From assembly GCA_958510825.1 (NCBI GenBank), contig OY294044.1, positions 102,648,893 to 102,712,892 of the forward strand: a stretch of 64,000 nt of DNA, written 5' to 3'. The DNA comes from Brachypterus glaber (Eukaryota; Arthropoda; Insecta; Coleoptera; Kateretidae). Both the position numbers and the translations under genes were made by a program. The notes under the pieces were generated by a model. The model did not search any database. It saw only the letters and a program-made list of their open reading frames with translations, and had not been told where the DNA came from. Shown in pieces: positions 12,180-23,158 of the stretch (positions are counted from its first letter, which is position 1; each line of letters opens with the position of its first letter).

Positions 12180-12490
12180 CCTATCCAGGGCTCTATTATT
12201 AAACAAAACAAAATACATTTTACCCAAAATTTCTTTAAACAAAAACATACACGTACCTAACTATTGCAACATCACCGACAATATGTTAGTTCTATGTTCA
12301 ACAAGCAAAAAGAAAAAGAATATTAGGTTAAAAATATGCTATAAGCAACAAATTTGATATAAATTAAGTATAAGTAAAAATGAATATGAATAACATAAAA
12401 TTAACGTCACCCACATAGTAATTAACTTTTATAAAGACACCTGTTGATTGGGCGTAGAAAATGTTAAAAAAATAGAACAAAAATACTTAC

Positions 12491-12550
12491 CGCAAATACC
12501 AAATTGGCAAGAAAAACGAAGTATTTGACTATTCCTGTGGCACAACCCAT
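12491..12550 (-). CDS. Tetraspanin first coding exon (second locus, rest outside window)
   Basis: Reading leftward, AAAACATGG gives a good insect start context, then 20 codons beginning MGCATGIVKYF and ending NLVFA, followed directly by the donor GTAAGTA. A short Cys-containing cytoplasmic start, a basic residue and the beginning of TM1 are the signature of insect Tsp42E-group tetraspanins, whose first coding exon is this short. The exon ends in phase 0, as all exons of the other locus do. Because transcription runs leftward, the remaining exons must be left of 12,490; I found none before position 1, so they are probably outside the window. It cannot be the missing first exon of the 42-55 kb gene unless the assembly is misordered. 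Confidence 0.75.
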
Positions 12551-12720
12551 GTTTTAACGTTCAACACTCGATACACAATGCACAATAAAAGTTATTTTCT
12601 TTTGAAATTTCTATACACCGACTGCGTACTATACCTTCTCTCGTGTAGACGTAACCTAAATTCGTAGTGAACTCTTCCTCGCTCTGTAGCTAGTAGGGAC
12701 AAAACAGGTTTTTGTTTTGA
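12551..12720 (-). promoter_or_regulatory. Putative 5' leader and proximal promoter of tetraspanin locus 2
   Basis: The ~170 bp upstream of the start is the only stretch between the exon and the hAT MITE at 12,853 without recognisable repeats, and it is less AT-rich than its surroundings. I see no TATA box or perfect TCAGT initiator, so the transcription start is not placed. This is inferred from position only. Confidence 0.3.
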
Positions 12721-12852
12721 ATGATGACGCCGGCTTGTGGAGGGGAGGGGAATTTGAACCAGGCGGAAAACAGATGGGAGTAATTCTGTGATGTTGAAAT
12801 GTTGTTTTTTTAATTTTTATTATACTTTTGTGCTCTACACGATTGTCTGAAC

Positions 12853-13629
12853 TAGAGTTGTAAATTCAAAAAAAAAACCATTTGTTTAAAAAAAACAAAA
12901 AAACCGTTTTAAAACAAAGCTAGACTTTTTATAAAAAAAAACAAATTTGTTTTTTATTAAAAAAAAAACACAATTATAAAAAAACAAATTTGTTTTTTAT
13001 TAAAAATTAACACATTTTTTATTGAAAAAGTCATGTATGAAGGATGACAGGTTATAAAAAAAATTATTTAATTTGTTTTTTATTAAAAAAAAAACAGTTA
13101 TAAAAAAACAAATTTGTTTTTTATTAAAAATTAACACATTTTTTATTGTAAAAGTCATGTATGATGACAGGTTATAAAAAAAATTATTTAATTTAAAACG
13201 GTTTTTTACAACCGAGTTGTAACAACTCTATTTTTCGACACCAGTGTTTTACAAAACATGCATTTCACTTTCGGAACTTTTCCGTTAGTTTGTGTGTCTA
13301 TAAAAAGATTTGATATGTTGCTTTTTTGCGGCCAGGCATCATAAACAGACTTCATAAATTTGACACGTTAGAAAAGTGAGGTTATGTGAGAAGTTTCAAC
13401 TCGTTAACAGAAGGCGTATAATCTATATATTTAATTATTTCACGAAGAATAAAGTATTTTGAAATAAAAACTATTGAAAACAGTCTCTAATTGATCCTAA
13501 AATACAAAAGTTGTTATTTTTTTGAATATTTTCACAAAAAAAAAACAAAAAAAAACCAAAAAAAAAAACACAAAAAAAAATTTAAAAAAAACAAGCCTTC
13601 AAAAACAAAACGGTTTTTTTACAATTCTA
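12853..13629. mobile_element. hAT-type MITE with internal tandem duplication
   Basis: The ends TAGAGTTGTAAA and TTTACAATTCTA are inverted with one mismatch and are flanked by an exact 8-bp duplication GTCTGAAC (12,845-12,852 and 13,630-13,637). The interior is A/T homopolymer-rich, with a ~125 bp unit (AACACATTTTTTATTG then AAAGTCATGTATGA) present twice near 13,010 and 13,130. No coding region. It sits about 300 bp upstream of the tetraspanin locus 2 start codon. Confidence 0.8.
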
Positions 13630-13899
13630 GTCTGAACACTACACTTGTACCGTGTTAACAACAGCTAAGTTGATTCTGTCAAAACGGCATTGCAGAAATC
13701 AACAAAAAACAGCTGATCAGTGTCTAAAGATTTTAGGAAATTTGGAGATTTTCCCATGCGTGGCTGGCAATGTCTGTTCCAAAGTTGATCAGTGTAGGTG
13801 ATAGGTAATGCCGGTACCCTGTAAAAAAATTAATAAGAATTCGTATACGTTTTTTAGACGAGTCTAGTTGAAATTTCATATACGTATACGATATTATTA

Positions 13900-14615
13900 T
13901 AAGGAGCGCCTAATTATAGCTACCCGCACCGAGATTGTTTTGGTTTTTTGCTGTTTGGTGTTTTTTTTTAAATGGCATGGCGTTGGTTTACTTTAACGTT
14001 GGTTAACGTTAGTTTTTCAATGACTAATTCACCGAGAACTGATTTTATATATTATATTTTTTTTTGACTGATACGAGCACCTAATTATAAGCGCCTAGTT
14101 ATAGCTACCCGCACCCGAACTGCGCATGCGTAGTAGAGGGATAACCGTTTTCAATATATTATTCTAAATCAAAACCAATTTTTTACAAAAAGAAAACCGG
14201 TACAAAACTAACGTTAACCTAAACCACGCTCCCTAAAAAAACACGAAACAACAAAAAACCAAAACAATCTCGGTGCCGGTAGCTATAATTAAGGAGCGCC
14301 TAATTATAGCTACCCCCACCGAGATTGTTTTGGTTTTTTGTTGTTTGGTGTTTTTTTTTTAATGGCGTGGCGTTGGTTTACTTTAACGTTGGTTAATATT
14401 GGTTTTGTACCTGTTTTTTTGTAAAAAAATGGTTTCGATTTAGAATAATATATAGAAAACGGTTAGCCCTCTACTACGCATGCGCAGTTGGGGTGTGGGT
14501 AGCTATAACTAGGCGCCACAGATTTTATATATTATATTTATATATTTTGTATATGAAATCTGTGCTAGGCGCTCCTTATAATTAAGTGCTCGTATCGGTT
14601 CTCGGTGAATTAGTC
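13900..14615. mobile_element. Multi-armed inverted-repeat cluster
   Basis: GGAGCGCCTAATTATAGC with ACCGAGATTGTTTTGG occurs at 13,901 and again at 14,293, and the inverse (CCAAAACAATCTCGG) at about 14,257. A second inverted pair links AACTGCGCATGCGTAGTAGA (14,117) with TACTACGCATGCGCAGTT (14,471), and a third links the GACTAATTCACCGAGAAC block (14,022) with its inverse near 14,597. The pattern fits nested or head-to-head copies of one palindromic MITE. Any transcript would fold strongly. No protein is encoded. Confidence 0.65.
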
Positions 14616-14779
14616 AAGCAACTGCTTATACGTTCCAGTGTATAAACAATTGCAAACAAAGTTTCGACTACGGTATACATAGGCAACCTTTTATACTTGA
14701 CTTTCTATAAAGGAGTACAGGATCGCATCAAATAATTTGATTCAAATTTAATCTAATTTATTCAATTTTTAGGTAGGAG

Positions 14780-14925
14780 CAGTGTCGGACTGGACAGGTG
14801 AGATAGTGAGAAAAAGTTTACACCTTTTTTTAGTCATCCAAATTTTTTTGGAGGGAAAATTTTTAATATTTGGGGGCCTCCAGGTTATAAATCTCACTAG
14901 CCTTGGGATGCCCAGTCCGACACTG
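14780..14925. mobile_element. Small hAT-type MITE (CAGTGTCGGACTGG ends)
   Basis: The ends CAGTGTCGGACTGG and CCAGTCCGACACTG are perfect inverses over 14 bp. The flanks GGTAGGAG and GGAAGGAG form an 8-bp duplication with one mismatch. At 146 bp it is non-coding. The end motif is close to that of the MITE at 26,527-26,712 (CGGACTGGC), indicating a common family. Confidence 0.75.
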
Positions 14926-15043
14926 GGAAGGAGGTTTTGTTGGGTTATCAAATTAATCAGATCTAATTTCTTTTTTTATAACACTTTAATGTACGGAAGA
15001 ATCGATGCGTACGCACGTACCACGTACCACGTACCACGTACCA

Positions 15044-15091
15044 CGTGGTCTTTCAGATTTCTTGTGATCACAAGAAATCTGAAAGACCACG
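15044..15091. repeat. Perfect 48-bp palindrome
   Basis: Twenty-four-base arms without spacer: the left arm begins CGTGGTCTTTCAG, the centre is TGATCA, and the right arm ends CTGAAAGACCACG. There is no mismatch. It is preceded by about four CGTACCA units (15,014-15,045). It lies at the core of the foldback element described above. Confidence 0.9.
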
Positions 15092-15739
15092 CATTGAAAC
15101 GTTTTATTTCACCAAAACGAAGTATTCTATTCTATTCATGTATAAAGACATTTTTTATTTAGTAATTTGACGAAAAATCTAGTCTCATAATAACAACAGA
15201 TGTTGAAAACAACCCAAATCCGGGGTTGAAACGTACATTAAAGTGTTATAAAAAACTAAATTAGATCTGATTTATTTACCCGATAACCCAACAAAACCTC
15301 CTACTTACATGTATTACTCACAGGTAAAAACTCCAAAATAATACATTCAATTTATATTAATTTAAGGGGTAGTTTTACGGAAATATAAACAACAAACGTG
15401 GTATTTAATTTATTTATTTTTCATTATAACGAAAAATACTAAGAATACAGGTTAATAAAATTGAACATAACACCAACGAGTTGTATAGTCTGCAATAGGT
15501 AGTACTCGGAAAGCATTTTCTTAGTTATTTTGGTAAAGTAAAAAAAAAATCTCAAAAATAAAATATTGTTCATTGTTTAAGTAACTCCTTTTACTAAAAC
15601 GCATATGCTACTTACACTATTTTTATATTTTACGTAGCTACCTAACTACAATTTATGTATGCATATTTCTTTTTCTTATGTGCCAAAATTAATCTCGACT
15701 ATGTATAGTTTAAATTTGGCGCTCTTATTTTTGGCTGCG

Positions 15740-16108
15740 CGCGCAGTACACGTCCATCTTAAATCTTGCCAGCAACAGGGACGCCAGCTCGGAGTAATTG
15801 TTTAGAGTTTTTCTTTTGTTTGTTTTTCGTTTTTTCGAGGATATTCCTTATATTTGCGTGGGTAAGTACCTAGAATAACTATGACTATGATAGTTACGAA
15901 CTGGGGATACCCTAAATATTGAAATAACTTATAACATTATTTTTTATTGTAATTGTAATGGTTTATTTTCGTTTTAGGGTTTATTTTTATAAGTATTTTA
16001 CACTATATTAGACAGTTATAACACAATAAATTTTTTATTATTTTAGGTTTAGAGGATATCTATAAAGAAGTGCGAAAATTAATCGAGGAGGTAAAAGAAG
16101 TAGGGTAA
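15740..16108 (+). other. Possible short spliced transcript, unassigned
   Basis: A locally less AT-rich stretch (GCGCGCGCAGTACACG at about 15,737) is followed by a good donor (GTGG then GTAAGTACC at 15,861) and, 180 bp later, a TTATTTTAG acceptor at about 16,045. The second segment can be read as GLEDIYKEVRKLIEEVKEVG then stop, a charged amphipathic helix. No ATG in frame was found in the first segment, so this may be chance or non-coding. Confidence 0.2.
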
Positions 16109-16599
16109 AATGTGTTAATGACTCCGGTGGTCACCTAAGGAAGAAGTTAAATATTTTTCAAACTATACCTCATTTCGCTTCGTGCTTATCACGTAGAGAA
16201 TATTTATATATTTCACTTTAACCATCAGTAAACAAATTACTAAACATGTTATTAAAAATTACTTTTATAGAGAAAATAAAAAAAAGTTGCTTTGACCGGT
16301 ATTGTCCACACGTAGGGAGAATGCCGGTCACCCATCTTGGCAATACCGGTCCCATAATTTCTGACAAAGAAAATTGAGTTAAACATTACAGACATTTACT
16401 TTTTTAAATTTTTATTTAAAAAAATATTCGAATCTGTTATTCATAGGCAAAAATGAAAATTTAGGTACCTAGGTAATTTTACTTTTTGAATAAAAAAGAG
16501 AACAGAAACTAAAATAATTTTAAATAAATAAATAAATATTTAAATTAATCACAATAAAATTCAGTGGTTTAATTTAAACTGGATTACGTCAAATAGTTA

Positions 16600-16745
16600 G
16601 GATTTAATGACGTAAAAATGACGTCAGATATATCACGTCATCGGTCTGTGACATTAGGAGGTCATTTTCACGTCATATTGTCGTTATATAATCACGTCAT
16701 ATCTGGAGAAAAGTCACCAGATTATGACATCATTTTGACGAGGTT
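16600..16745. repeat. Cluster of TGACGTCA-like motifs
   Basis: Within ~140 bp there are about seven matches to GACGT(A/C)A or its inverse, including a full TGACGTCA at 16,620 and three TCACGTCAT. They are arranged with local inverted symmetry (CATATCTGG against CCAGATTATG). This may be a small MITE; the motif equals a CRE/ATF half-site but no gene is adjacent. Confidence 0.4.
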
Positions 16746-17610
16746 CTGCGGACTGGGAAAGTAATTTTTAGTTAAGTTTTTTCAAAAACGTGCCATTTCG
16801 TGAAACTTTCTTTTTCATATTTTGATAGTACCATATGTTGGGAAAAAAAGCATATAAAAAAAACCTGGTCGATTTTAAGCGTTTTTTTAAATTGATAATT
16901 ACTATTTTTTCTCCTGTTCTCAAGTTAAACTGTCTTAATGGTGAGTAAAACATATTTTAAAAATAAAATATAGTGATTTTAAGCATACATAGGGATAAAA
17001 CAAGACATTACTTTCATCCATAAAATTATTGTTTGTCGCAATATGGCGCATGACCTTGAAACTTCAATTATTACAATAATTGACCTATTTTTTATTTTTT
17101 ACATTGGTATGGACTTTATCATATTCAGGGGCTTAATTATGAACAGATGTAAGTAATAAATAATATAAACCTAATTATAAGGCTTAATTTAGATCAATTA
17201 AGACCACATTTTAAAAGTCGAACCACCCTAACTTTTTCTCTATTCCAAATTTTTAACTTTTAGGTATTGATTCATATAAAGGATCTTAAATGAAGCATCC
17301 ATACCAAATTTCATCAAAATCTAAAATATGAAATAAAATATGTTCCACCCTAGTGGCGCGAAAAAATTTTTTTCAGATTTTTCATTATGATATTCGTAAT
17401 CAGCGGTATCGAAAATATAAGTACACAAAAATTCAGAATTTGTCAATTTTTATTTAATTCTGAACCACTGTGCGCTGGTAGGATTGGTTTGTCCGGGAAA
17501 TCTTGTGGACACGATAACTTAAAAGAGCTTTAAGCAAGAGACTTGAAATTTGGCATACAAGTTCTCGCTCGGGATAGTTTTTGTTAAACATTGGGGTGGG
17601 GAAAATACAA
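16746..17610. other. No gene recognised
   Basis: AT-rich sequence with no frame of convincing composition, no splice-compatible exon resembling the tetraspanins, and no complete inverted-repeat element recognised. Confidence 0.5.
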
Positions 17611-18345
17611 TACCCAGGTAGCAAGGGATGTTATATTACAAGAAATTAACATCACTTTTGGGTATATTTTTAAACTAAATCATAACATCACATAATATTG
17701 AAAAATAACATGTATTTAACATCACATACAACGTTACATGTGAGACGTGACAACCATCTTATTTAATAACAAATATTTAGCAGCGCTGTGAATATATCGC
17801 ATGTCACATATTAACGTTGGTTTCACGTGAATGTCATGTTATTTTGCTTCTCACCGACGTTTGAAGCAAAAAAATCGATGTAAGACGATGTTGATAGAGT
17901 AAATTATTATAAGGAAATTATTATACACACTATACGATTTCCAATGGATAGGGGGCTCTGCCGGGCTTCTCAAAACCACGGACACGGATTAAAGGAATAT
18001 ATTCTCCGATTAATCTGCAATTTCGTATTTAGAATCTATCTCTTTCAATCTGTGATTGTTTCAATTACTGATTGATTTTAAATCCGATTTTTTTTATAGG
18101 GTTATAGCGTTTTTTAATGGTTTTATTTAGAAAAAGCTAATATCCTAGGATAGTATTTAAATATTAAAGTTCCAGTAACTGCATCAATAAGATATTAGAT
18201 ATAATAGTGCAGAAATGTGGATTTATGATGTCACAAACACGTTATTTTCGGGATATCATTGTGTGATGTTATTAGGGGCGGACTTAGGACATCCCCACCA
18301 TGCTACATTCTTGTTAAATGAGACTACAATCTTAACATCACATGT

Positions 18346-18670
18346 ATTAAAGTCGAGTGAATGACAGCGAAGACAGACGTCGCCCAGCAGATTTCCATTG
18401 AGTAAGATTATTTTAGTATATTACTAAGTTCTAACTAACATATGCTCACTTGTAAGCTTGCTTGCTAAGTGTTGCAGCCCTTTTCACACTGTGGACTTAA
18501 GCCAATTCCCACGAACCGCTGAGGCTGGCGGTTTGGTGTGTTAAAGGTTCCCTGAGACCCCAACCACTAACAATTAGTGCTTAACACTACACCCCCCCCC
18601 CCCGCCCGGGGCCTCCCAGGCCCCCGAGAACTCTACTTCTATTTTTACCTCCCGAATTTCAAAAACCACT
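18346..18670 (+). promoter_or_regulatory. Jockey 5' UTR / internal promoter region
   Basis: LINEs of this clade carry an internal RNA polymerase II promoter at the 5' end. The stretch contains no coding frame and ends with a poly-C run at about 18,592-18,605 just before ORF1. No specific promoter element can be assigned from sequence alone. Confidence 0.45.
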
Positions 18671-20163
18671 ATGGCTGATTCCCCTGAAAAACCCAATATC
18701 GACGCCACCATGGCAAATTTCCCAAATCAGCAAATGTCCGATTACCTCCAAGATCAAATTAAGGCTCAGGCAGAACACTATAAAACCCAGGCTGAACAAC
18801 ATAAAGTTCAGCTTGAATTCCTACAGTCCCAACTAGCCGCAGCAAACGAAACCACCAATGGACTCCGAGAGGAAATTTCCCGCCTCTCCTCTCAAATAGG
18901 GACACTAATATCCCAAAAAGTCCAAACCCCCATTCAAGAGCTCTCCGATGCCCCCGATCAATTCGAAACGGACATGTCCGTAGTAGAGACTGATTCGTAC
19001 GCAGTCCGGTCCCCCATAGCCTCCCCGCGAAAGCGCCTAAACCGGCGCAGAAGGAGCCAGAAGCATAAGCTTAATTCAGACCACGAAGAAAAACCCGCCA
19101 AGACACAAAAAAACCCCGGTAAAGCGACTGCCTCCGAAGCAGTCGTAAACCCCTCCGGCTCAGGGCCCCAACCCCCGTTACGGCCCATACAAACCCAAAA
19201 ATTCAAGCTTCTGGCCCAGGAACCCCCCCCCCCCCCGACCAGGAAGCCCACAAAACCCCCAAAATCCCCCCCATCATCATCCGAGCCCCTGAAAAATGGC
19301 TAGCCTTATCCCGCCACTTCAACTCGCAAAAAGTAAACATCCTCCACGCGAAAAATACCTCCGAAGGAGTCCAAATTCGCACACAGACCAGTGACGACTT
19401 CCGCAAAGTCACTAGGCACTTAGATGCCGAAAAAATTCCATATCATAGTTTTACCCTCCCGGAGGACAAGGCAATCCACGCCGTAATCCGGGGAATCCCC
19501 ACCCAGATAGACGTCGCAGACGTCCAAGCCGCTCTTATCGAGCGTGGCTACCTCCCCACGTCAGTCGCTAGAATGACGCGTACTAAGGACAAGACCCCCA
19601 TGTCCCTGATCCTAGTCATCCTTCCCAAGGTGACAGGACAACAACACCCCATTTTCAAAGAGACTAGGCTTCTACACCTAGTCATAAAGGTCGAAAGCCA
19701 GACCTATAAACCCAAATTCAGACAATGCCACAAATGTCAACTTTTCGGCCACTCCCAGGCCAATTGCAACGCCCCGGCCAAATGCGTAAAATGCGCACAA
19801 GGCCACCACACAACAAAATGTGAAAAACCCCGACACACGGACGCAAAATACGCCAACTGCCTGGGCCCCCACACGGCAAACTACCACAAATGCCCCAAAC
19901 ACCCATCCAACATCACTCCAACCCGCACAAGGGTCATACCCCCAACCCAAAAATTCACCCCGGGCATCTCCTACGCCCAAAAGGCAACTAACGCCGCCAC
20001 CCCCCAACAACTCAAGGCGGCCCCAGGCCCCAGCGCAAATCCCCCCAATATTTTTGATCAATCTCAAATTTCAAAAATCCACACCTTCATGCAAGAATTC
20101 GCCAGCTTCATGCAGGCTTTTGGCTCCCTTCAACTACCCAATCTAGGCCCCCAAAATGTCTAG
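18671..20163 (+). pseudogene. Jockey ORF1, gag-like RNA-binding protein (frameshifted)
   Basis: ORF1 encodes the nucleic-acid-binding gag-like protein that packages LINE RNA. The first part (18,671-19,303) starts MADSPEKPNIDATMANF, has a Gln/Glu-rich coiled coil, then basic and proline-rich stretches. The frame is lost at or near the C homopolymer at about 19,219-19,237; the continuing frame carries KWLALSRHF, a PRE_C2HC domain (AVIRGIPTQIDVADVQ) and zinc knuckles CHKCQLFGHSQANC and CVKCAQGHHTTKC. The third knuckle reads YANCLGPHTANYHKC, its first Cys being Tyr. The stop is at 20,161. The frameshift could be real decay or a homopolymer miscount. Confidence 0.85.
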
Positions 20164-22845
20164 ACAAACAAAACCCAGTGCCCTTAAAATAGTCACCTGG
20201 AACGCTGATAGCCTCAATTCAAAAAAACCGGAACTCATAGAATTTCTACATGAAAATCAAATAGATATAGCCCTCATCCAAGAGACTGGTCTTAAACCAC
20301 ATCATAGGGGTACCATACCCAACTATTCCTGCTACCGTAACGATAGACTCCAGGACCGCAAAGGAGGCACAGCAATCTATATCAAAAAACACATATCTCA
20401 CGATCTTTTTCATGCGCCCCCCACACAAAGCGATCAAGTCGAAACTACCTCCATATTCGTCAACATGCACGACAATTCCAAATTCAGGATCGTGTCCCTC
20501 TACAAACCCCCAAATAAGGAGGTCAGACCCGCCGACTTCGAAGGCTACTTTAACGACAATCATCCAACAATCCTAGCCGGAGACTTGAATTGCAAACACG
20601 CCCTTTGGCACTCTAGAACAACTACGGCCAACGGCCGTAGGCTTTACGAAATATTACAACGTAATCATATAATGGTTACCGCACCCGATTCCCCAACCCA
20701 CTATGGCCACGGCCTTCCTGATATCCTTGACATCGTTTTGTACAAAAACACGACACTAAACATTAACATCGAACTAAGACACGAACTAAGCTCCGACAAC
20801 CTCCCAATCATTATCACGGCAGGAGGCATACCAACCGCAAATCATACCAAAAAAACCGTTTACAACTTCTCCTATATTTCCGAACTCCTAGAAAGCAACA
20901 CCAAAATCAATCCAATAAATTCCGTCCAAGAACTAGATATTGCAGTATACACCCTCACCAATACCATAAAACCCGCAATGGACAGCGCCAAATTAATCAA
21001 AAAAGTAGATATCCAAAACCCACAGGGCCTTCCCCGAGATCTCAAAGACCTAATCAGAGAGAAAAACCGACTTCTTCGTCGTGCACGCACCCTCCAAGAC
21101 CTCCATATAAAACGCGAAGCAAACAGACTTACCCAGGAAGTCAAAGACCGACTAAACGTACTAGCAAATTCCCGCTGGGAGGGCAAAATAAAGTCACTCA
21201 ACCCCCAGGATAGATCACTTTGGAGAATGGCCAAAACCCTATCCCTCGACCACCAACGAGGCATGCCCCCAATTCACGGCCAAAGAGGAGTCGTCTACTC
21301 CACCCCCGAAAAAGCCGAAGCATTTGCTGACGCAATGCGGAAACAATTTCAACCAAACCCTCCAATCCCCCCCGACTCCGACTCCGAATCAGAGACCGAC
21401 TCCGAGCCTGACTCTGACGACGAAAACTACGAGCAACTCATGCATGAAAGAGAAATAAATCACATCTATAATAGAGTCACTAACCAAGTCGAAAATGACA
21501 TTATCACCCCCACATCCCCCGAGGAAATCAAACGCATCATCAAAAATCTCCCAAAAAGAAAAGCCCCCGGCCCCGATCAAATACCGAATAAAATTCTTAA
21601 AATACTCCCCCGGAAAACCATTATGGAAATCGTTAACATTGTTAACGCAATGCTCAGACTGCGCCACTTTCCAAAGCCCTGGAAAAACGCAGACGTAATA
21701 GTAATCAAAAAACCAGGACAAAATCCAACTTTTGCTGAAAGCTACCGCCCCATAAGCCTCCTTTCCTCCCTAGGCAAAATAGCCGAGAAAGTCATTCTAA
21801 CCAGACTTCAAACTCTAGTTGAAGAACTAAATCTCCTTCCAAACGAGCAATTCGGCTTCCGAAGCAGACACTCCACAGTCCACCAGGTAGCTCGCCTGGA
21901 CAATCCAAAAGCCTTCGATAAAGTTTGGCACAAAGGTCTTGTAGCCAAACTCCACTTTCTCGGCCTCCCCCCAGGCATCACCAAACTCATAGCCTCCTTC
22001 CTCAAAGGCAGAGATTTTCAGATAAAAATAGGCGACTGTAAGTCCAGCACCCGCCGCATCAAAGCTGGCGTTCCACAAGGTTCCCCACTATCCCCCCTTC
22101 TGTACAACCTCTTTACGACAGATATTCCAAAAACACAGGGCACTGAATTAGCCCTGTTTGCCGATGACACCGGCATCCTAGCAAAAGCCAGAAACCCCCA
22201 GCGCATCCATATCGCCCTCCAGCGCCAAATGGATGCCCTAATCAAATGGTTCTCCAAATGGAAAATCAAAGTAAACGCCAATAAAACCAAAGGCATTCTA
22301 ATCTCCAGGATTAGAAGAGGCCCACCCCAACCCATTCAGATAAATGGCCAACCCATTAACTGGGAAAACCATGCCAAATACCTCGGCATTACAATCTCCA
22401 AAAACCTGACGTGGGATCAGCACGTCAAAAACACCCTCCAAATAGCAAACTGCCGCCTCTCCAAACTCTACCCCTTAATAGGTAGAAAGAGTCCCCTATC
22501 CATTAAAAACAACTTCTTCTTTACAACCAAACCCTAAAGCCGGTACTTCTCTACGGAGCCCCAGCCTGGAACAAAATCACCCTTAACAAAGCGCTCTCAG
22601 CAAAACTTCAGGCATTCCAAAACAAGACACTCAGAATATGCCTCGATGCCCCCTGGTTCATGAGGAACAACCAGATACACAGAGATCTCGAAATGCCCCT
22701 CCTAAAAACGGAAATCATCCGCTACAGCACGTCTTTTATACAAGACAATTTAGATCACCCAAACCCCCTCATTTCAAACTTTCTAGATTACGATCACGAA
22801 ATACACAACACTCACAAAAAGATCAAAAACGTCCTCAACCAGTAA
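20156..22845 (+). pseudogene. Jockey ORF2, endonuclease-reverse transcriptase (damaged)
   Basis: An apurinic-like endonuclease is followed by reverse transcriptase, which nicks target DNA and primes reverse transcription. Endonuclease motifs are KIVTWNADSL, IQETGL, YKPPN and AGDLNCKHALW; the SDH motif reads SSDN, so the catalytic His is Asn. RT motifs are FGFRSRHST, LDNPKAFDKVWH, GVPQGSPLSPLL and FADDTGIL (YADD-equivalent). About 25 residues normally between HQVAR and LD are missing without loss of frame. The frame breaks near 22,510 (stop at 22,535); the C-terminal part resumes as LKPVLLYGAPAW and ends at 22,845. There is no RNase H, as usual for Jockey. The start ATG overlaps the ORF1 stop by 8 bases, suggesting coupled translation. 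Confidence 0.9.
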
Positions 22846-23158
22846 TGGTACCCACTAATACAGGACAGATGCATTCCCAGCATCAGTGAGCTAGTCTCAC
22901 TCCTCCCGCACATCCCTCCTCTTCCTATCCCATCCCTCCCCATCCCCCTCCCACCCACTCCCCAGCGCCGAATTATGACAGATGCTACTCGCATCAGTGA
23001 GCAGAGACTCACTCCCCCCTAAATTATGACAGATGCAACTCGCATCAGTGAGCATAGACTCACTGCCCCAACTTTCAATTCAGATCAAGTATTTTTTTAG
23101 ATAAATGAGCCATAGGCTGCGCCTGTCTCTTAAAGACCCAAACAAACTATTGATGATG
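22846..23158 (+). repeat. Jockey 3' UTR with ~51 bp tandem repeats
   Basis: AATTATGACAGATGC followed by ACTCGCATCAGTGAGCA and AGACTCACT starts at 22,971 and again at 23,022 (51 bp apart). A partial, diverged copy lies at about 22,864. Such repeats may be recognised by the element's own reverse transcriptase; that is inference. The end is TGATGATG. Confidence 0.7.

Larger units (their letters stand above)
14773..15304. mobile_element. Long-TIR foldback element, split by a small MITE
   Basis: Arms of about 75 bp, GTAGGAG plus GGTTTTGTTGGGTTATC on the left and GATAACCCAACAAAACCTCC on the right, continue inward through AGATCTAATTT and TATAACACTTTAATGTACG. The left tip is separated from the rest of its arm by the 146 bp MITE at 14,780. 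The centre holds a CGTACCA tandem run and a perfect palindrome (15,044-15,091). Confidence 0.65.
18346..23158 (+). mobile_element. Jockey-clade non-LTR retrotransposon, near full length
   Basis: A 4,813 bp insertion flanked by an exact 12-bp target duplication AACATCACATGT (18,334-18,345 and 23,159-23,170). The order is 5' UTR with a C-rich run, ORF1, ORF2 overlapping ORF1 by 8 bases, a 3' UTR with ~51 bp tandem repeats, and a TGATGATG tail rather than poly(A). Base composition is markedly C-rich compared with the host DNA. ORF1 and ORF2 are both damaged, so the copy is not autonomous. Confidence 0.9.

Noticed and set aside
11642..12211. Overlapping open frames on both strands rich in Lys or Phe
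   Set aside because: They are read-through of a ~150 bp A-rich tandem repeat inside a hAT-type MITE and repeat the same peptide; not genes.
12491..12550. Joining this tetraspanin first exon to the four exons at 42-55 kb as one gene
   Set aside because: Both are on the minus strand, and a first exon must lie to the right of later exons. Here it lies to the left, so it belongs to another copy unless the scaffold is misordered.
14782..15162. 126-codon plus-strand frame
   Set aside because: It crosses a small MITE, a foldback arm, a CGTACCA run and the perfect palindrome; composition and boundaries follow the repeats, not a protein.
22812..23012. Minus-strand frame opposite the Jockey C-terminus
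   Set aside because: Shadow of the C-rich plus-strand coding and 3' UTR sequence.
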